From Typha latifolia (Eukaryota > Streptophyta > Magnoliopsida > Poales > Typhaceae): DNA of 64,000 bases. The notes beneath the pieces were generated by a model. The model saw only the letters and a program-made list of their open reading frames with translations. It was not told the DNA's origin and did not search any database. The position numbers and the translations under genes were made by a program. This document shows positions 1-11,126 of the stretch, piece by piece. Every line of letters starts with the position of its first letter. Position 1 is the first letter of the stretch. The stretch spans positions 7,761,096 to 7,825,095 of the forward strand of contig CM034100.1 of NCBI GenBank assembly GCA_019914945.1, written 5' to 3'.

Positions 1-192
1 ATTAATAACCCTGGTACATTGTAACCTTCAATGTAATAATTATACACACATATCACACATTACACGTACTCACACATATATACGAACTATGCATTCATAA
101 TGCTTCATGATGATTCTACACACACACACACATATATATACACAATAAAAATCACATATGGTTTGCCTAATTCAATCTGAATTTGAATTCAG

Positions 193-739
193 TGGGGAGC
201 AAGGTCACAGCAGAACACCTGACCTTGCACAGGAAGCATCCAAGTCTCAAGAAGGGATTACAATGCCAGGAAACGTTTTGCAGCCACAAGGAAATCGATT
301 CATGCAAAGTGGATCACCTAATATACTCCAGTATAACCAAGGAAAAAACATCCCTACCTACATGGATGAGCTTAAATTTGGGTTCCCAGCGAAGGGCTTG
401 TCATCTGTTTCACTTAAGTGGTGGGGAAACAACAGCCCTGCAGACACTGCAACTGAAAAAGATGAGGGTCAAGAATCCTGTGAGTTATCAAATGACACCT
501 CTCAGTGCATGATGGATGACGAACCTGATTCCAGTGCGGAGGACAGTGCAACTACAAGTGAGCCGTCTGCCTTGCTGTGCTCTCTTAGAAGAAAAGCTGT
601 AGAAGATGGGCGTGAATTACTGAAATGTGATACCTCTAAGGGAGGTGAGCTTTACAACTTGAGTAAGATGCAGAAGTTAGTCTTACTACAAGTATTTAGG
701 TCATCATTACCTGAACGACTGAAGATCAATATTTCTTGA
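193..739 (+). CDS. possible last coding exon of an unrecognised plant gene
   Basis: An open frame runs to a TGA at 737-739. It opens at an ATG at 158, but the bases up to 192 end in TTTGAATTCAG, which would serve as a 3' splice site, so I take the exon to start near 193. The encoded stretch is hydrophilic and Ser/Asp/Glu-rich in the middle (about residues 85-130 of the frame). It ends in a basic/hydrophobic segment containing SLRRKAVEDGRELLK and LVLLQVFRSSLPERLK, which looks like a conserved C-terminal block. I do not recognise the family. No upstream exon lies in the window. An overlapping frame-shifted frame at 183-512 is a shadow. A chance open frame is the alternative. Confidence 0.35.
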
Positions 740-1725
740 TTTTCTTCATCATTCATTTTCTCAACTTCAAAATGACTATAATACTAAGAAATATTGTTCA
801 ACTAAATTTTACTTTTCATTTACATGCTTAACGTGCTTCATATTAGTAGCGTAAGTATGGTGTGTGTTAAGATAAATTTTGACCATTGATGGGCTAACAT
901 TCCCAACAGTAGGAAGTACCATTACACTGCATGACATGTTCAACCATGCTTTTTTTTTTTTTTTGTTGAGAATATGTTACTACACTGCTTTTGTCTGCTC
1001 TGTTTGTAACAATAAATGGAGAGGTATAATCCAATGGGAAGAAAAATTATCAACCGATTGAACCATCATGCCCACAGAAAGAGCAGATTCACAGTAGGGT
1101 TGTTATTTTACTACTTGCAAAGTGTTCATGCGTTTCTCATGAACGATCCCAACCTTGTGGCAATACAACGGAAGTGAATTGGAACCTTGTGGCAATACAA
1201 TTCAGGTTTTTCTGATATACTAATTTATCATTTTCTCTCTTCTTATTCCATAAATTCTTTAAAAATTAATTAAATTATTATTTTGCTATTAGATTAGACA
1301 ACACTTAGATACTACTACTAGTTTACATATAATTAAGTGTGTTTTTATCATTTAGTTTAAAATATTATAAAATTTCAATACAGATTTTCTTTTCTTTGTT
1401 ACTTTAATATTAAATTTATGTCACGTCGATATAATTATTACATTTTATACTAATATTTAACTAAATAATATAATAGCTAGCTTATATTAGCTTTTTGTAT
1501 TAAAATTTGAATATTTTTTTTAAATTAGTTTTATTCTACAAAGTGAATGGAGCCAAAGCTTATTCCTTGTTAACAAAGCTATAAAGATCCGTGTTAAGAA
1601 ACCATCTTGTTCTTTATTGCATCTTCCTGTTTATCCAGTAGGATAGTTTTTTTTTTCTTCTCTCTTTTTTAAGGATTAGTTGCGTGTCACCACCAAAATT
1701 TGTGGCTCGTGGAAACTCCACCTTT
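740..1725. other. AT-rich non-coding flank
   Basis: Holds the likely 3' untranslated region of the preceding exon, a T-run at 950-964 and AATAAA-like words near 1010. AT-rich sequence without a convincing reading frame follows. A short direct repeat (GGAACCTTGTGGCAATACAA-like, near 1150 and 1181) is the only local structure. I see no gene. Confidence 0.5.
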
Positions 1726-2250
1726 TCACATATTTGCAGGTCCACTCGCTTTTTTTTCCATTGCAAAACGACTCTCACTATTATCATCTGTTTGAAAGAT
1801 GTAGGCAGGGAGGCTCCTTTCTACGCCACTAGAGCAAAAATACTCTTTTGATTCTAAGGCACTTGCTCTAGCAATATCCATCACAGGAGAAAGAATAAGA
1901 ATAGTCACAACACGAGATATTCTTAGTTCACCCAAAACCGGGCAACCTCCTCTAGCATGAAGAAGAACAAATTCACTATTAAGAATAGTCAATGCGATAG
2001 TTTTCAAATTCTTTCGAGGGGGCCCATGTTGTATGAAGAATATATTTCGGTTCAAATCAAGTAGCACCAATATAATTGGAAAACTATTAAGTTTTTTACT
2101 TCGCTCAAGAAAGAAAAAAAGAAAAGAAAAATCACTATTAAGAATATGAGTACATTGAAACGGAACTCTTCTTGCTTGACATCCCTTGCAAATCTTGTTT
2201 TCTAAGGATCCTAGTCCACTGTCTCTAGCCAAGCTGGCTACCTTAGGCAA
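1726..2250 (-). CDS. unrecognised 174-residue open frame
   Basis: An uninterrupted minus-strand frame from ATG at 2250 to a stop near 1726. The product has a Cys pair near the N terminus (CKGCQARR, residues about 20-27), a hydrophobic FLFFFL patch, and a better-composed second half with NSEFVLLHARGGCPVLGEL and VVTILILSPVMDIARA. The second half reads like real protein, and the length is unusual for this AT-rich surrounding. I cannot place it in a family. It could be a fragment of a mobile element, an organelle-derived insertion, or chance. No promoter or splice sites were identified. Confidence 0.25.
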   Translation of the reverse strand: MPKVASLARDSGLGSLENKICKGCQARRVPFQCTHILNSDFSFLFFFLERSKKLNSFPIILVLLDLNRNIFFIQHGPPRKNLKTIALTILNSEFVLLHARGGCPVLGELRISRVVTILILSPVMDIARASALESKEYFCSSGVERSLPAYIFQTDDNSESRFAMEKKASGPANM

Positions 2251-2260
2251 GCAAGAAGGT

Positions 2261-2280
2261 GTATATATATATATATATAT
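2261..2280. repeat. (TA)n microsatellite
   Basis: A run of TA dinucleotides about 19 bp long, just upstream of the minus-strand open frame's ATG. Confidence 0.9.
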
Positions 2281-2440
2281 GGCAAATACTTTAATACACC
2301 TTTAAAAATTATAATCTTAATTCAACGGCTATAATAGCCAGTTTTCATACCCGGTACCGGTTCCAAAACCACATTAGGTAAGAAAAAGAGTATATTAGTT
2401 AAGAAGATCAATTACATGTGCTTAACTTCCCAATTTTCTT

Positions 2441-3017
2441 GTTATACCCTTGAAGATCTTAACCATTAAATCTTCATCAAAGTGATTGATAAACAATTAA
2501 CTTTACGGTATGGAAGAAGCGCTCTACACATTTTTTTTTCTTCCGTTAAGATTTCTCTCTTAAATATAATTATGCCTTAATTATAGGAGATATTGTTTAA
2601 TATTAAATAATTTAAATTTGATTATTTGTAGATAAACTTCAATTTAAATATAATTCTCTATCTCTATCTATTAAAATTTAATTTAAATCAATCTTAAACT
2701 AATGGGAGATATATGTAAATAATAAAAAATAATCAAAAAGATAAAATGTAATTAAATTTTCATCAAGTTAATTATAAAAGACATCAATACCCTTATTTTG
2801 ATATATATATACATTACTCTCAGTTAATGATATATATGTCTTTTACTTAATAAAATATTAAGATAATATAATTGTTAAAAAATAATATGCAAGATTATAT
2901 ATCTAAAAAAATTACCTGAACCGGTAATATCTTTCATTTCTATTATACCTTTAAATATCTTAACCATTAGATCTTCATCAAATTGATTGATAAAGAATTA
3001 ATTCTATTATACGGAAG
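2441..3017. repeat. pair of direct repeats, about 78 bp each
   Basis: Positions 2441-2520 and 2941-3017 are diverged direct copies. Both carry a TTATACC(C/T)TT start, then ATCTTAACCATTA(A/G)ATC, TTCATCAAA(G/T)TGATTGATAAA and a TACGG(T)A end. About 420 bp of AT-rich non-coding DNA separates them. They could be the ends of a small LTR-like element or a local duplication. No coding sequence lies between. Confidence 0.55.
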
Positions 3018-3023
3018 AAACCT

Positions 3024-3026
<3 letters not shown>

Positions 3027-3101
<75 letters not shown>
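3027..3101. repeat. compound (AT)n(AG)n microsatellite
   Basis: About 36 bp of AT repeats run directly into about 39 bp of AG repeats. Open frames across it on both strands encode only IYIY/ERER or SLSL runs and are repeat artefacts. Confidence 0.95.
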
Positions 3102-3105
<4 letters not shown>

Positions 3106-3839
3106 CCCTCAATACTCTTCTTTCTCCACCGAGGAGAGAGAATCTTGCCCACCAACCCCTCTTCATTTGGATAATAGCAACCCTCTTATACATGAGCCCT
3201 ACGTAACCCAAATCGCGTGAGTCCAATGAACCCAAACTAAGTCATTCTATGGGTCGATTAAGTGAACCTAAATGAGCACATGGTTTAGTTGGCTGAGTTT
3301 GATATCACAAAACCAACAATCTCCATCTTAAGCAAATTCACCAATTCTAAATTTCTGACAATATGTACAACAAAGTAATGATCTTATCCTGATCATCCAT
3401 CTTACCCAAAAGACTTGGTGCCTTATTTCATCTTAAAAAGGAGCAACATTCTTTTCATGATGATCCAATTGATACGTGCCTCCACTTAACCTATGGGTTT
3501 GATATATATGCTCTCTAGTTCACACCCGAGCTATGGATCAATGTCTCAAAAACATGTGTCATTGTAGATGTTCGGTGACTGATTTAGCTGCTTTGAGTGC
3601 TTTAAGAACAAGCACCCAGATAAAGTAACTCCTTTCATCTTGGTATAAAGTAAAATTTCTTTAGGTGAGAGATTGTTGGATGTGATGGATGCCTTGAAAA
3701 TACCTCTAGATCTCTTACAATAGAATGTGAGAACATCTCTAATTCGCACTAAATGAATTTGATGTGGTTTCGACTTGAGTGAACCACTTCACAGGATGTT
3801 AGGCTTGCCAGGTTGAGCCTAGTTATTGTAGGAGCCTTT
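3102..3839. other. non-coding stretch, nothing identified
   Basis: Unique-looking sequence with no frame longer than about 67 codons and no domain I recognise. It precedes the degenerate LTR fragment that element F interrupts. Confidence 0.4.
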
Positions 3840-4429
3840 CTTTGTAGTATTGGTGGTCCCGGAATGGGGTATTCAAACGCCCCATTCGAACAGGCTTACA
3901 ATGCTTAAGCACTAGAATGCAATTTTGAGTTTTGATAATGTGTTCGAACACCTCATTGGGCCATTCGAACGCCCCAAGCCGAGGCCATTTCGTGTTCGAG
4001 TTAATTTGAATGTTTTTGAATTTCTAGCTATACTCTAAGTATGTAGAGGCAGCCATATTTGAGATCATCAAGGAAAGTTCATTCTCTTCCTCAATCTCTC
4101 TCTCTTCTTCTCTATTGCTACTACTCCCCTCTCTCAAACCCTAGCCGTCGGCTAGCTCCTCCCTCTTTATTCGTCGATCCCCATCCTTCTTCAGAGCTGA
4201 CTACCTTCTCCCCCTCCTTTCTTGCTCCATTCCAATCAACCATCACCACGCCCCACCAGCACCTCCATGCCACAATTATCATCCCCACTAAATCCACCCT
4301 TTGTGACTATTTGCGAGTTTATTCATGACAAAATTATCTTAGTAAAACTCATATCTGAATTAGTTTCTAAACTTTCCTTCTTAGTTTTGGTCGATTGGTT
4401 CAAACCAATTTGAGCTTGATTTGCACTTG
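3840..4429 (+). repeat. degenerate A-type LTR fragment (target of element F)
   Basis: Carries diverged copies of the GCGTTCGAACGC palindrome (near 3867, 3944 and 3975). It then has a TATGTAGAGGCAGCC stretch matching the leader of the A-type LTRs (their CTCTATATATATGTGGATGGCAGCC), and a pyrimidine-rich CCTCCCTC... region like theirs. Element F splits it. The continuation at 10304-10400 (CCGCGTCATGTCGC, GATTTTGTAGATTTG) resembles the distal part of the same LTR. Assignment rests on pattern similarity to the copies at 16828, 28761 and 32787. Confidence 0.55.
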
Positions 4430-4490
4430 ACTTATGTTATGACCTAAGCCCAAGCTGATCTAGCCTAGCCAAGCAAAATCACTTGATTTA

Positions 4491-4806
4491 CTATTGGATG
4501 CATTGATGTGATTCAGACTAGATCGGATCACCTTGAAAGATATTGGGCTTGATAGATCAAGTCTAGTTATCTTATTTATTATTCTTATGTGGTTTAGTCA
4601 AAATCTTACTATGTTAGGATTTTATTTAATTAGCTAAATTCAGCTTTGCTATTGGATGCATTGATGTGATTCGGACTAGATCGGATCACCTTGAAAGATA
4701 TTGGGCTTGATAGATCAAGTCTAGTTATCTTATTTATTATTCTTATGTGGTTTAGTCAAAGTCTTACTATGTTAGGATTTTATTTAATTAGCTAAATTCA
4801 GCTTTG
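4491..4806. repeat. 158-bp tandem duplication, two nearly identical units
   Basis: Units 4491-4648 and 4649-4806 differ at only about two positions (A/G at GATTC(A/G)GAC and AAA/AAG before TCTTACT). Each unit begins in F's LTR flank and runs into the inserted solo LTR. The duplication therefore happened after that insertion and is recent. Confidence 0.9.
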
Positions 4807-5494
4807 TGTAATTTTATGAAAATATACGCAGAATATTCTACAGATATCCTAATAATATCAAACTAGTAGGATAAGATCGTTAACTTCCAGATCTACAACC
4901 TTGGTATTCATGACTTCTCTAGATTTGGAATTTATCTACGGCAAAATGAAGGGTTAATCCGAGAAGATAAAGAAAGACTTGTTTAGTTAAATTTGTTTTA
5001 GACTTTTTGATTTAATATCTATAAATAGGGCCTTATAGCTTGTATCTTAGGCATGCTTGGAATGAAAAATTAATTGGCTTTTGCCTTGGCATCTCTCTCA
5101 ACTAGGTCACCAGTCTCTACATCTCCCTCCTCCCTCTTCACCAACCAGTGCCACCTCTTCCGTTGGCACGGTTTTGTCTAGCTTCTAATCTCCCTCTACT
5201 GCTGATCCTCCTAGTCTCGCAGGGCAAGCCTACTTCTCCCTCTTCATCTTTTTATCTTAATCGTCTTTACCTCTCATACGGTTTTACCACAGTTATAGGC
5301 CAATCATAGCCTTCAACCATCTATCGCATCTGCAAACCACCACCACTATCATTGATTGCTGAGCCACCTCCATCAACTACTCGGCCTCCACTCCATCATC
5401 ACCTCCATCCTATACCTAGGAATTCGTGCCTCCACCCGCGGATTCCAAATCCCATGTAGAACTACTACAAATCGGATCAAGCCAGTTCGTAACA
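4504..5494 (+). repeat. solo LTR of E-type inserted in F's 5' LTR
   Basis: Starts TGATGTGATT and ends GTAACA, flanked by TGCAT (4499-4503) and TGCAC (5495-5499). The intact F 3' LTR has GCAC at this site. The interior AATTAGCTAAATTCAG, the AATATAAAACTA-like block and the CTCCCTCCTCCCTCTTC leader match the element-E LTRs near 49.4 and 51.3 kb. No coding sequence is present, so it is a recombined solo LTR or a truncated copy. Confidence 0.6.
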
Positions 5495-5916
5495 TGCACA
5501 CACTATCTATCTTAGATTTGCTTATTTCCTTTAAGTTGTTCAATTAAGACCTTATGGTCTGTTGTATTTTCTTATTAGACCTAGTTGGTCTAAGTTTGTT
5601 TATTAGCATTAGTCAGTCCAAATGAGGGTTAACTAGCCTAATTCGGAGTTAGCCATCTATAAATTGTGGCATGCAGCTCTTTTGCTCATTATGAAATGAA
5701 TCAGCTAATTTTAGCCCTAGGAGTAGCTATAATCTAAATAGCCTCCTCCAACACATCCAAAATTTCCCTTTACACCTCTATTGTAGCCATCCATCACTCC
5801 TCCACCAGGTCGTGGCCACCCTCTCTCAACCCCAAACGAGAGAATTACCACACTTAGAAGCATCTGCATCTTCTTCAAATCCAGATATGCTTTTCTAAGA
5901 TTTGGACCGCTACAAT

Positions 5917-5928
5917 TGGTATCAGAGC
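5917..5928 (+). promoter_or_regulatory. primer binding site of element F
   Basis: TGGTATCAGAGC, complementary to the 3' end of plant initiator methionine tRNA, two bases after the LTR end. Confidence 0.85.
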
Positions 5929-5953
5929 CCTTCCTTCCTTGGAACGTTTCTAT

Positions 5954-6536
5954 GGTGCAAACCAGATCTAGAGCAACAAGGGCAGCAGCAGATGAAGTTC
6001 CCCACACATCTGAATCATCGTATACTGAAGACACCTCTCCCCTAACGTCGACGCCATTGAGAGATCAAGCAACTATGACTATGGTGGCACTGCCTCCGGT
6101 CGCACCACCACCACCAGCAACACCTAACTGGCTGGCCTTCCTTTTGCAAGCGCAGGATGTGAGAGAGAAGGAAAGAAATGCATGATTGGAAAGAAAATTT
6201 GAAATGATGTTTTCCCTTATTTCTGGTCGTCAAGGATCTCCTTCCACATTTGCACCGGCAACAGCAATGGTTACAACAAATGCTTAGGAGCTCCTAGGAT
6301 TTTGTGCACAATAAGACCTAGGGCGCTCTCCCTAAGGCCCAGCCCAAGATGCACCTGGTTCATCTTATCGTGCAACCTATGAGCTAGATCCAACGCCTAG
6401 GGTTCTTAATGAACTAGTTCAGTCTTGGGTTTGCCCTACTGAACTAGGCATGCGAATTGAGTCAGAAGTTGCACGATTCAACATCGAACTAGAAGAAGAA
6501 GACCCCACACCAAAGAGTTCCACCAGTTCAAGGGTA
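5954..6536 (+). pseudogene. gag N-terminal remnant of element F
   Basis: Begins at ATG 5954 (MVQTRSRATRAA), with Pro/Ala-rich low-complexity sequence typical of Ty3 gag N termini. It is interrupted by a TGA at 6183 and later stops. The same-strand frame continues with recognisable acidic sequence (NIELEEEDPTPKS) up to the junction with the minus-strand LTR fragment near 6537. The capsid core, zinc knuckle and protease are missing. Confidence 0.65.
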
Positions 6537-7567
6537 TAGAGCGCACAACCAGCCTTGGGCTCAAGTGGGTCGAGATGAAAACCAGATCCCTGGAGATTCG
6601 CTGAATTGGTTGCACTGAATTGAGTAGCTACTTGACTACCAAGGGACCCCGACGCACCAACAAATCCAACTTGCGTTGTTCCACTTACAAGATGAAGCGT
6701 GTGATTAGTTTTGGGCTGCCAATCTATTAGGCTCTGATACCAATTGATAGGCTTTGATACCAATTTGATAGTTCTTGTACCAAATGATGAGATCTGGAAC
6801 CAAAAGATCGGCTACGAAATAATTCCTTAAGATCTGAATTTATTGTAAGAAGCGGTCCGCGCAACCGTGGAAAAATATTTGTCAGATATATAGTAGTCAG
6901 AAAATTACTAAACCAATTGGGTTAGATCCGTAACTTTCTAATCTACAACTTTTGTATTTATGCCCTTCGCAGATTCAAACTGTAGCAGGGCCGAAAATAC
7001 AGAATAACGTGGGTGATGGTGGTGGTGACGGGTGGAGTGGATGTTAGGGTTATGGATGGGTATGGAGATGAAGGTAGATGGTGGATGTGATTAAGGGATA
7101 TAGACGAAGGGAACGAAGTGGTCGAGATCTCAAAGAAGAGGGGTGGCTCGATAGTCGAGGGAGATTAGAAGTTAGAAGAAACCTTGCCAACGGTAGAGGT
7201 GGAAGGATAGTGAAGAGAGAGGAGGGAGAGAAGATATGAGGCAAGAAATCAATAATTCAATTCCATAATGAAGTTGGCTGTCATCCACATATTTATAGAG
7301 GCTAGCCAACAAGTCCTAAAATAATATAAAACCCTAACAAACCAACTAAACCAGTATTTCTTATCTTCTTCAATTACCTTCCGGATTAAGCTTTTGATTT
7401 TTCGCAGATAAATTCTGAATCTAGAGAAGTAATGAATATCAAAGTTGTAGATTTGGAGGTTGGCGACCTTATCCAACTGGTGATATTATTTGGACATGTG
7501 TAGATTATTCTACGAATATTTTTCCAAAACTGCGCAAAGTTAGATTTAGCTAATTATTCTACGAATA
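6537..7567 (-). mobile_element. fragment H: mosaic LTR plus primer-site array and gag leader, minus strand
   Basis: Read on the minus strand, an LTR runs from about 7567 to about 6804, then four 20-bp primer-site-like units (starts near 6803, 6783, 6763, 6743, the last being TTGGTATCAGAGC), then about 190 bp of non-homologous leader or gag. The LTR's distal part (7333-6804) matches the A-type LTRs. Its proximal part (7567-7334) instead matches the E-type LTR start (AATTAGCTAAATC). There are no palindrome repeats. It sits inside element F, which resumes at 7568 in the RT motif ILVYS. Confidence 0.65.
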
Positions 7568-8420
7568 TTCTCGTCTATAGCAGAACCCGAGAGGAGCACA
7601 TGGACCACCTACACACAGTTATGGGGATCCTGGACTCGCATGGCTTACGAGTCAAGAGTAGCAAATGCACCTGGGCTTAGCCTTGAGTTGATTATCTAGG
7701 CCACATGCTCTCAGCCAAAGGTGTAGAGGCAGATTCAAAGAAGATACAACCATGGTGAGCTGGCCTAAGCCAAGAACACCCAAGGAGCTTAGAGGGTTTC
7801 TTGGCTTGACTAGATACTACCGACGGTTCGTTCAGGGATATGGATGGATCAGGGCACCTTTGACTACACTCCTATGCAAGAATGAGTTCAATTAGAGTGA
7901 AAAAGTTAAATATGCATTTTTGTAACTGAAATGAGCTATGACAAGTGCACTAGTGTTTGCCATGCCCGACTTCACTAAGACCTTTGTGGTGGAATGTGAT
8001 GCATCAAGGACAGGTCTAGGAGCTGTTATGATGCAAGGAGGAAGACCAATAACATACATGATCAAAGCTCTATCGAAGAGATCGCGCCATCTCAGCACCT
8101 ATGAGCGCGAGATGTTAGCTGTGGTTCATGCAATTGAGAAGTGGAGACCTTATCTACTTGGGCGTCGCTTCATTGTGCGCACCGATTAGCAGTCGCTCCC
8201 ATACCTCCTAGGACAGTGAATCCATACTCCAACACAGCAAAAATGGTTAGCCAAGTTACTTGGGTACGAATACAACTTGGTCTACAAGAAGGGCTGCGAA
8301 AATGGTGCTACAAATGCTCTATCAAGGCAACCAGAACCAGCTGAACTAGCAACCTTGTTTGGTCCAACATTTCCTCTCTTGGACAGAATCAGGACTGCCA
8401 CCAAAGAAGACTTAGAGCTC
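7568..8420 (+). pseudogene. element F reverse transcriptase end and RNase H
   Basis: Starts just after the RT active site with ILVYSRT, then [21 protein letters not shown] and [17 protein letters not shown], the usual Ty3 RT-to-connection order. The RNase H region follows (VECDASRTGLGAVMMQGGRP, LSTYEREMLAVVHAIEKWR, FIVRTD), retaining the D and E positions of the RNase H core. Stops occur near 7680, 7923 and 8186. The YVDD-type catalytic box itself is lost at the junction with fragment H. Confidence 0.8.
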
Positions 8421-8499
8421 CAGAAGATCAAACTTCAAATTGAGCAAAATCAGGCTGAACCGGACCACACCATAAGAGATGGCCTGATTCTGATCCAAT

Positions 8500-9790
8500 T
8501 GTATTATGGTACCTACAAATGCTGAACTTAGAAGAGCTTTAATCAGCTATTTCTATGACTCTCTAGCAGCCGGCCATAAAGGTATGACTAGAACTTATCT
8601 CCGTCTTCAACACAGTTGTAGATGGACAGGGATAAAGAAGGATACGCCAGCCTATGTCAAGGCTTGTGATACATGTCAACGGGTCAAGACTGAGTCAACC
8701 AAGCCCGCTGGCTTGCTGCAGCCCCAGCCTATACCAGATCAGATCTGAGAGGACCTCTTGATTTCATCGAAGGCCTGCAAATAGTTTGGATAAAATCTGT
8801 GATAATGATTGTGGTTGATCGCCTCAGCAAGTACGCACATTTCATCGCACTAAGTCATCCTTACACGGCTCGGACAGTGGCGAAAGCTTTTCTACGTGAA
8901 GTGGTTCGTCTTCATGGGGTTCCATACTCTATTGTGTCCGACCGAGATCCTATCTTCACCAACAAGTTCTCGACTGAAATGGCACATCTCCAAGGACCAA
9001 GTTGAAGATGAGCTCCACCTACCATCCTCAAACTGATGGGAAAACTGAAAGAGTTAATCGTTGCTTGGAGCAATATCTACATTGCTACACTGGCGAGCAA
9101 CCACGAAGATGGCTAGAATTCCTCCCATGGGCGGAGTGGGCATACAATACTGGCCACCATTTTGCTACTAATGTCACTCCCTTTAAAGCTGTCTAAGAAA
9201 GACCACTGCCCACTCTTGTGGCATATCTTCTAGAACGGTGTTCAGAGAGGACAGAAGTAGAAGAAGCTCTAATGGAGGTGGATGAGCAACTCAGGATATT
9301 GAAGCCCAATCTAACTTGAGCTTAGAATTGGATGCGTCAAGTTTATGATCGCAAACACACGGATCGAGTTTTTGCTATAGGAGATTGGGTCTTTGTCAAA
9401 CTACAACCATATCACCAAATTTCATTTTGATCGATGCCCAATCAGAAATTAGCTCACCGTTACTTCGGTCCATACTAGGTCGTGGAGCAAATTGGTGAGG
9501 TAGCATATAGATTGGACTTGCCCAATGATGTGAGGATACATCATGTATTTCAGTGTGTCGGCTCTACAAGTGCGAGCTAGAGCTGAGAAGGTCGTGTTGG
9601 ATTGACTTCCTGAGCCTATCATAGAAGACCATGATACGGTTCCACTTTGGACTCTAGTCAAGTGAAGGACACGGGTGGGAGGTCAACTTGAGACCCAAGT
9701 CCTAGTGGAGTGGATCGGTGGACTAGCTGAGGACCCGACATGGGAGTTGGAGTCAGAGCTGATGCTACGCTTTCTAGAATATTCACCTTG
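8500..9790 (+). pseudogene. element F integrase and chromodomain-like tail
   Basis: An H2C2 zinc-finger region (AGHKGMTRTYLRLQ, VKACDTCQRVK) precedes the core. All three catalytic positions survive in different frames: VVDRLSKYAHF, IVSDRDPIFTNKF and the E in TDGKTERVNRCLEQYL. The C-terminal part has the Ty3 GPY/F-type segment (NQKLAHRYFGPY) and a chromodomain-like end (LVEWIGGLAEDPTWELES). Roughly 40 residues of the core are missing near 8750. Stops at 8748, 9003 and 9194 and frameshifts inactivate it. Confidence 0.8.
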
Positions 9791-10298
9791 AATGGAAGCA
9801 TGGTGGAGTGTAATGACCCAAGCCCAAGCTGATCTAGCCTAGCCAAGCAAAATCACCTGATCTACTATTGGACGCACACACTATCTATCTATCTTAGATT
9901 TGCTTATTTCCTTTAAGTTGTTCAATTAAGACCTTATGGTTTGTTATATTTTCTTATTAGACCTAGTTGGTCTAAGTTTGCTTATTAGCATTAGTCAGTC
10001 TAGATGAGGGTTAACTCGCCTAATTCAGAGTTAGCCACCTATAAATTATGGTGTGTAGCTCTTTTGCTCATTATGAAATGAATCATTTAGTTTTAGCCCT
10101 AGGAATAGCCATAATCTAAATAGCCTCCTCCAACACCACCAAAATTTCCCTCTACACCTCCATTGCACTGTCCTCCACCACTCCTCCACTAGGTCGTGGC
10201 CACCCTCTCTCGACCCCAAATGAGAGAATTACCACACTTAGAAGCATCTACATCTTCTTCAAATCCAGATATGCTTTTCTAGGATTTGGGCCGCTACA
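9790..10298 (+). repeat. polypurine tract and 3' LTR of element F
   Basis: The purine-rich GGAAGCATGGTGGAG ends at 9808. The LTR (9809-10298, 490 bp) begins TGTAATGACCC and ends GCTACA, followed by the duplication ACTTA. It is the uninterrupted version of the 5' LTR and defines the site of the solo LTR there. Confidence 0.85.
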
Positions 10299-10303
10299 AC
10301 TTA

Positions 10304-10838
10304 TTTTCCCTCAAGCATTCCATAGCCATAACCGCGTCATGTCGCTCAAAATTGATTCAAACTGATTTTGTAGATTTGCTAAATTTTAGTCTTCCATACT
10401 TTGTTCTCGATTTTTTGACACCTACGTGTGTCTTTCATAAGTAATGTGACTTGATCATACATTTAACCCTAGATTGTACTATATATTTACTAGTATTTTC
10501 TAACTATGAAATTGTCATTACAAAATATTGCACTTGCGATCTTTCCCTTGGAAATTTTATGATAAAACATTGACTTAATCATTCCCCTACTCAATATAAT
10601 TATCCTAATTGATCAAGTACACTCACTTACTTCCAATCAATTAATATTCAAGTCACCCTTATGAATCGAGGATTGCAAGATTTTGATTTCAATTAAACCT
10701 CAATATGTCAAAGAAGAGAGGCATGATGCCTATAATCGATTGGAGGCTGATGTACTTAGAGGAATCTTACCCAACATCACAGTCCAAGAGCTCCAAATTT
10801 TGGATGGAAGCACTCACATGGGTTAGACAGTTTTCTAG
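10304..10838. other. flank between elements F and D
   Basis: AT-rich. The first 100 bp resemble the end of the A-type LTR interrupted by F. I see no reading frame, RNA gene or element ends in the rest. Confidence 0.4.
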
Positions 10839-10843
10839 TGAGC

Positions 10844-11126
10844 TATTGGGGTCAACAACATGATGGGGGAAAGGTTGATGATGTCAGTTGAGCTCGGATT
10901 GGTGGCTGTTAGCGTCAGATGTGAGGGTGAGGAGATGGGAGATGGGGGTGATGTTGGTGAGCTTGAGGAAGATAGGGGTGAGGTTGGTGAGCATGGAGAG
11001 ATGGAGGTGATGGTGATGTGAGCTGAGGAAGATGGCACAGTTATTGACGTGAGGTGAGTGGAAGTGTTAGGTTAGCTCGGGTGGGATCGGTAGGTTTAGC
11101 TGGTGGCCTCGTTAGGAGTGCCGCCA

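Larger units (their letters stand above)
4435..5914 (+). repeat. 5' LTR of element F, split by a solo LTR
   Basis: Its two ends (4435-4503 and 5495-5914) match the uninterrupted 3' LTR at 9809-10298. Without the 991-bp insert and its 5-bp duplication it is about 484 bp, against 490 bp for the 3' LTR. It ends CTACA directly before the primer site. The sequence near 5655 (CTATAAATTGTGG) could hold the TATA box. Confidence 0.8.
4435..10298 (+). mobile_element. Ty3/gypsy LTR retrotransposon F, defective, with target duplication
   Basis: Bounded by two LTRs starting TGT(T/A)ATGACC(T/C)AAGCC and ending CCGCTACA, and flanked by a perfect 5-bp duplication ACTTA (4430-4434 and 10299-10303). The order is 5' LTR, primer site, gag start, a foreign minus-strand LTR fragment, RT C-end, RNase H, integrase, chromodomain-like tail, polypurine tract, 3' LTR. 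The region from mid-gag to the RT active site is missing and replaced by fragment H. Numerous stops and frameshifts make it non-functional. It inserted into an older A-type LTR fragment. Confidence 0.85.

Noticed and set aside
2967..3235. Open frames with SLSLSL, ERERER and IYIYIY runs on both strands
   Set aside because: They translate the AT/AG microsatellite and have no other content.
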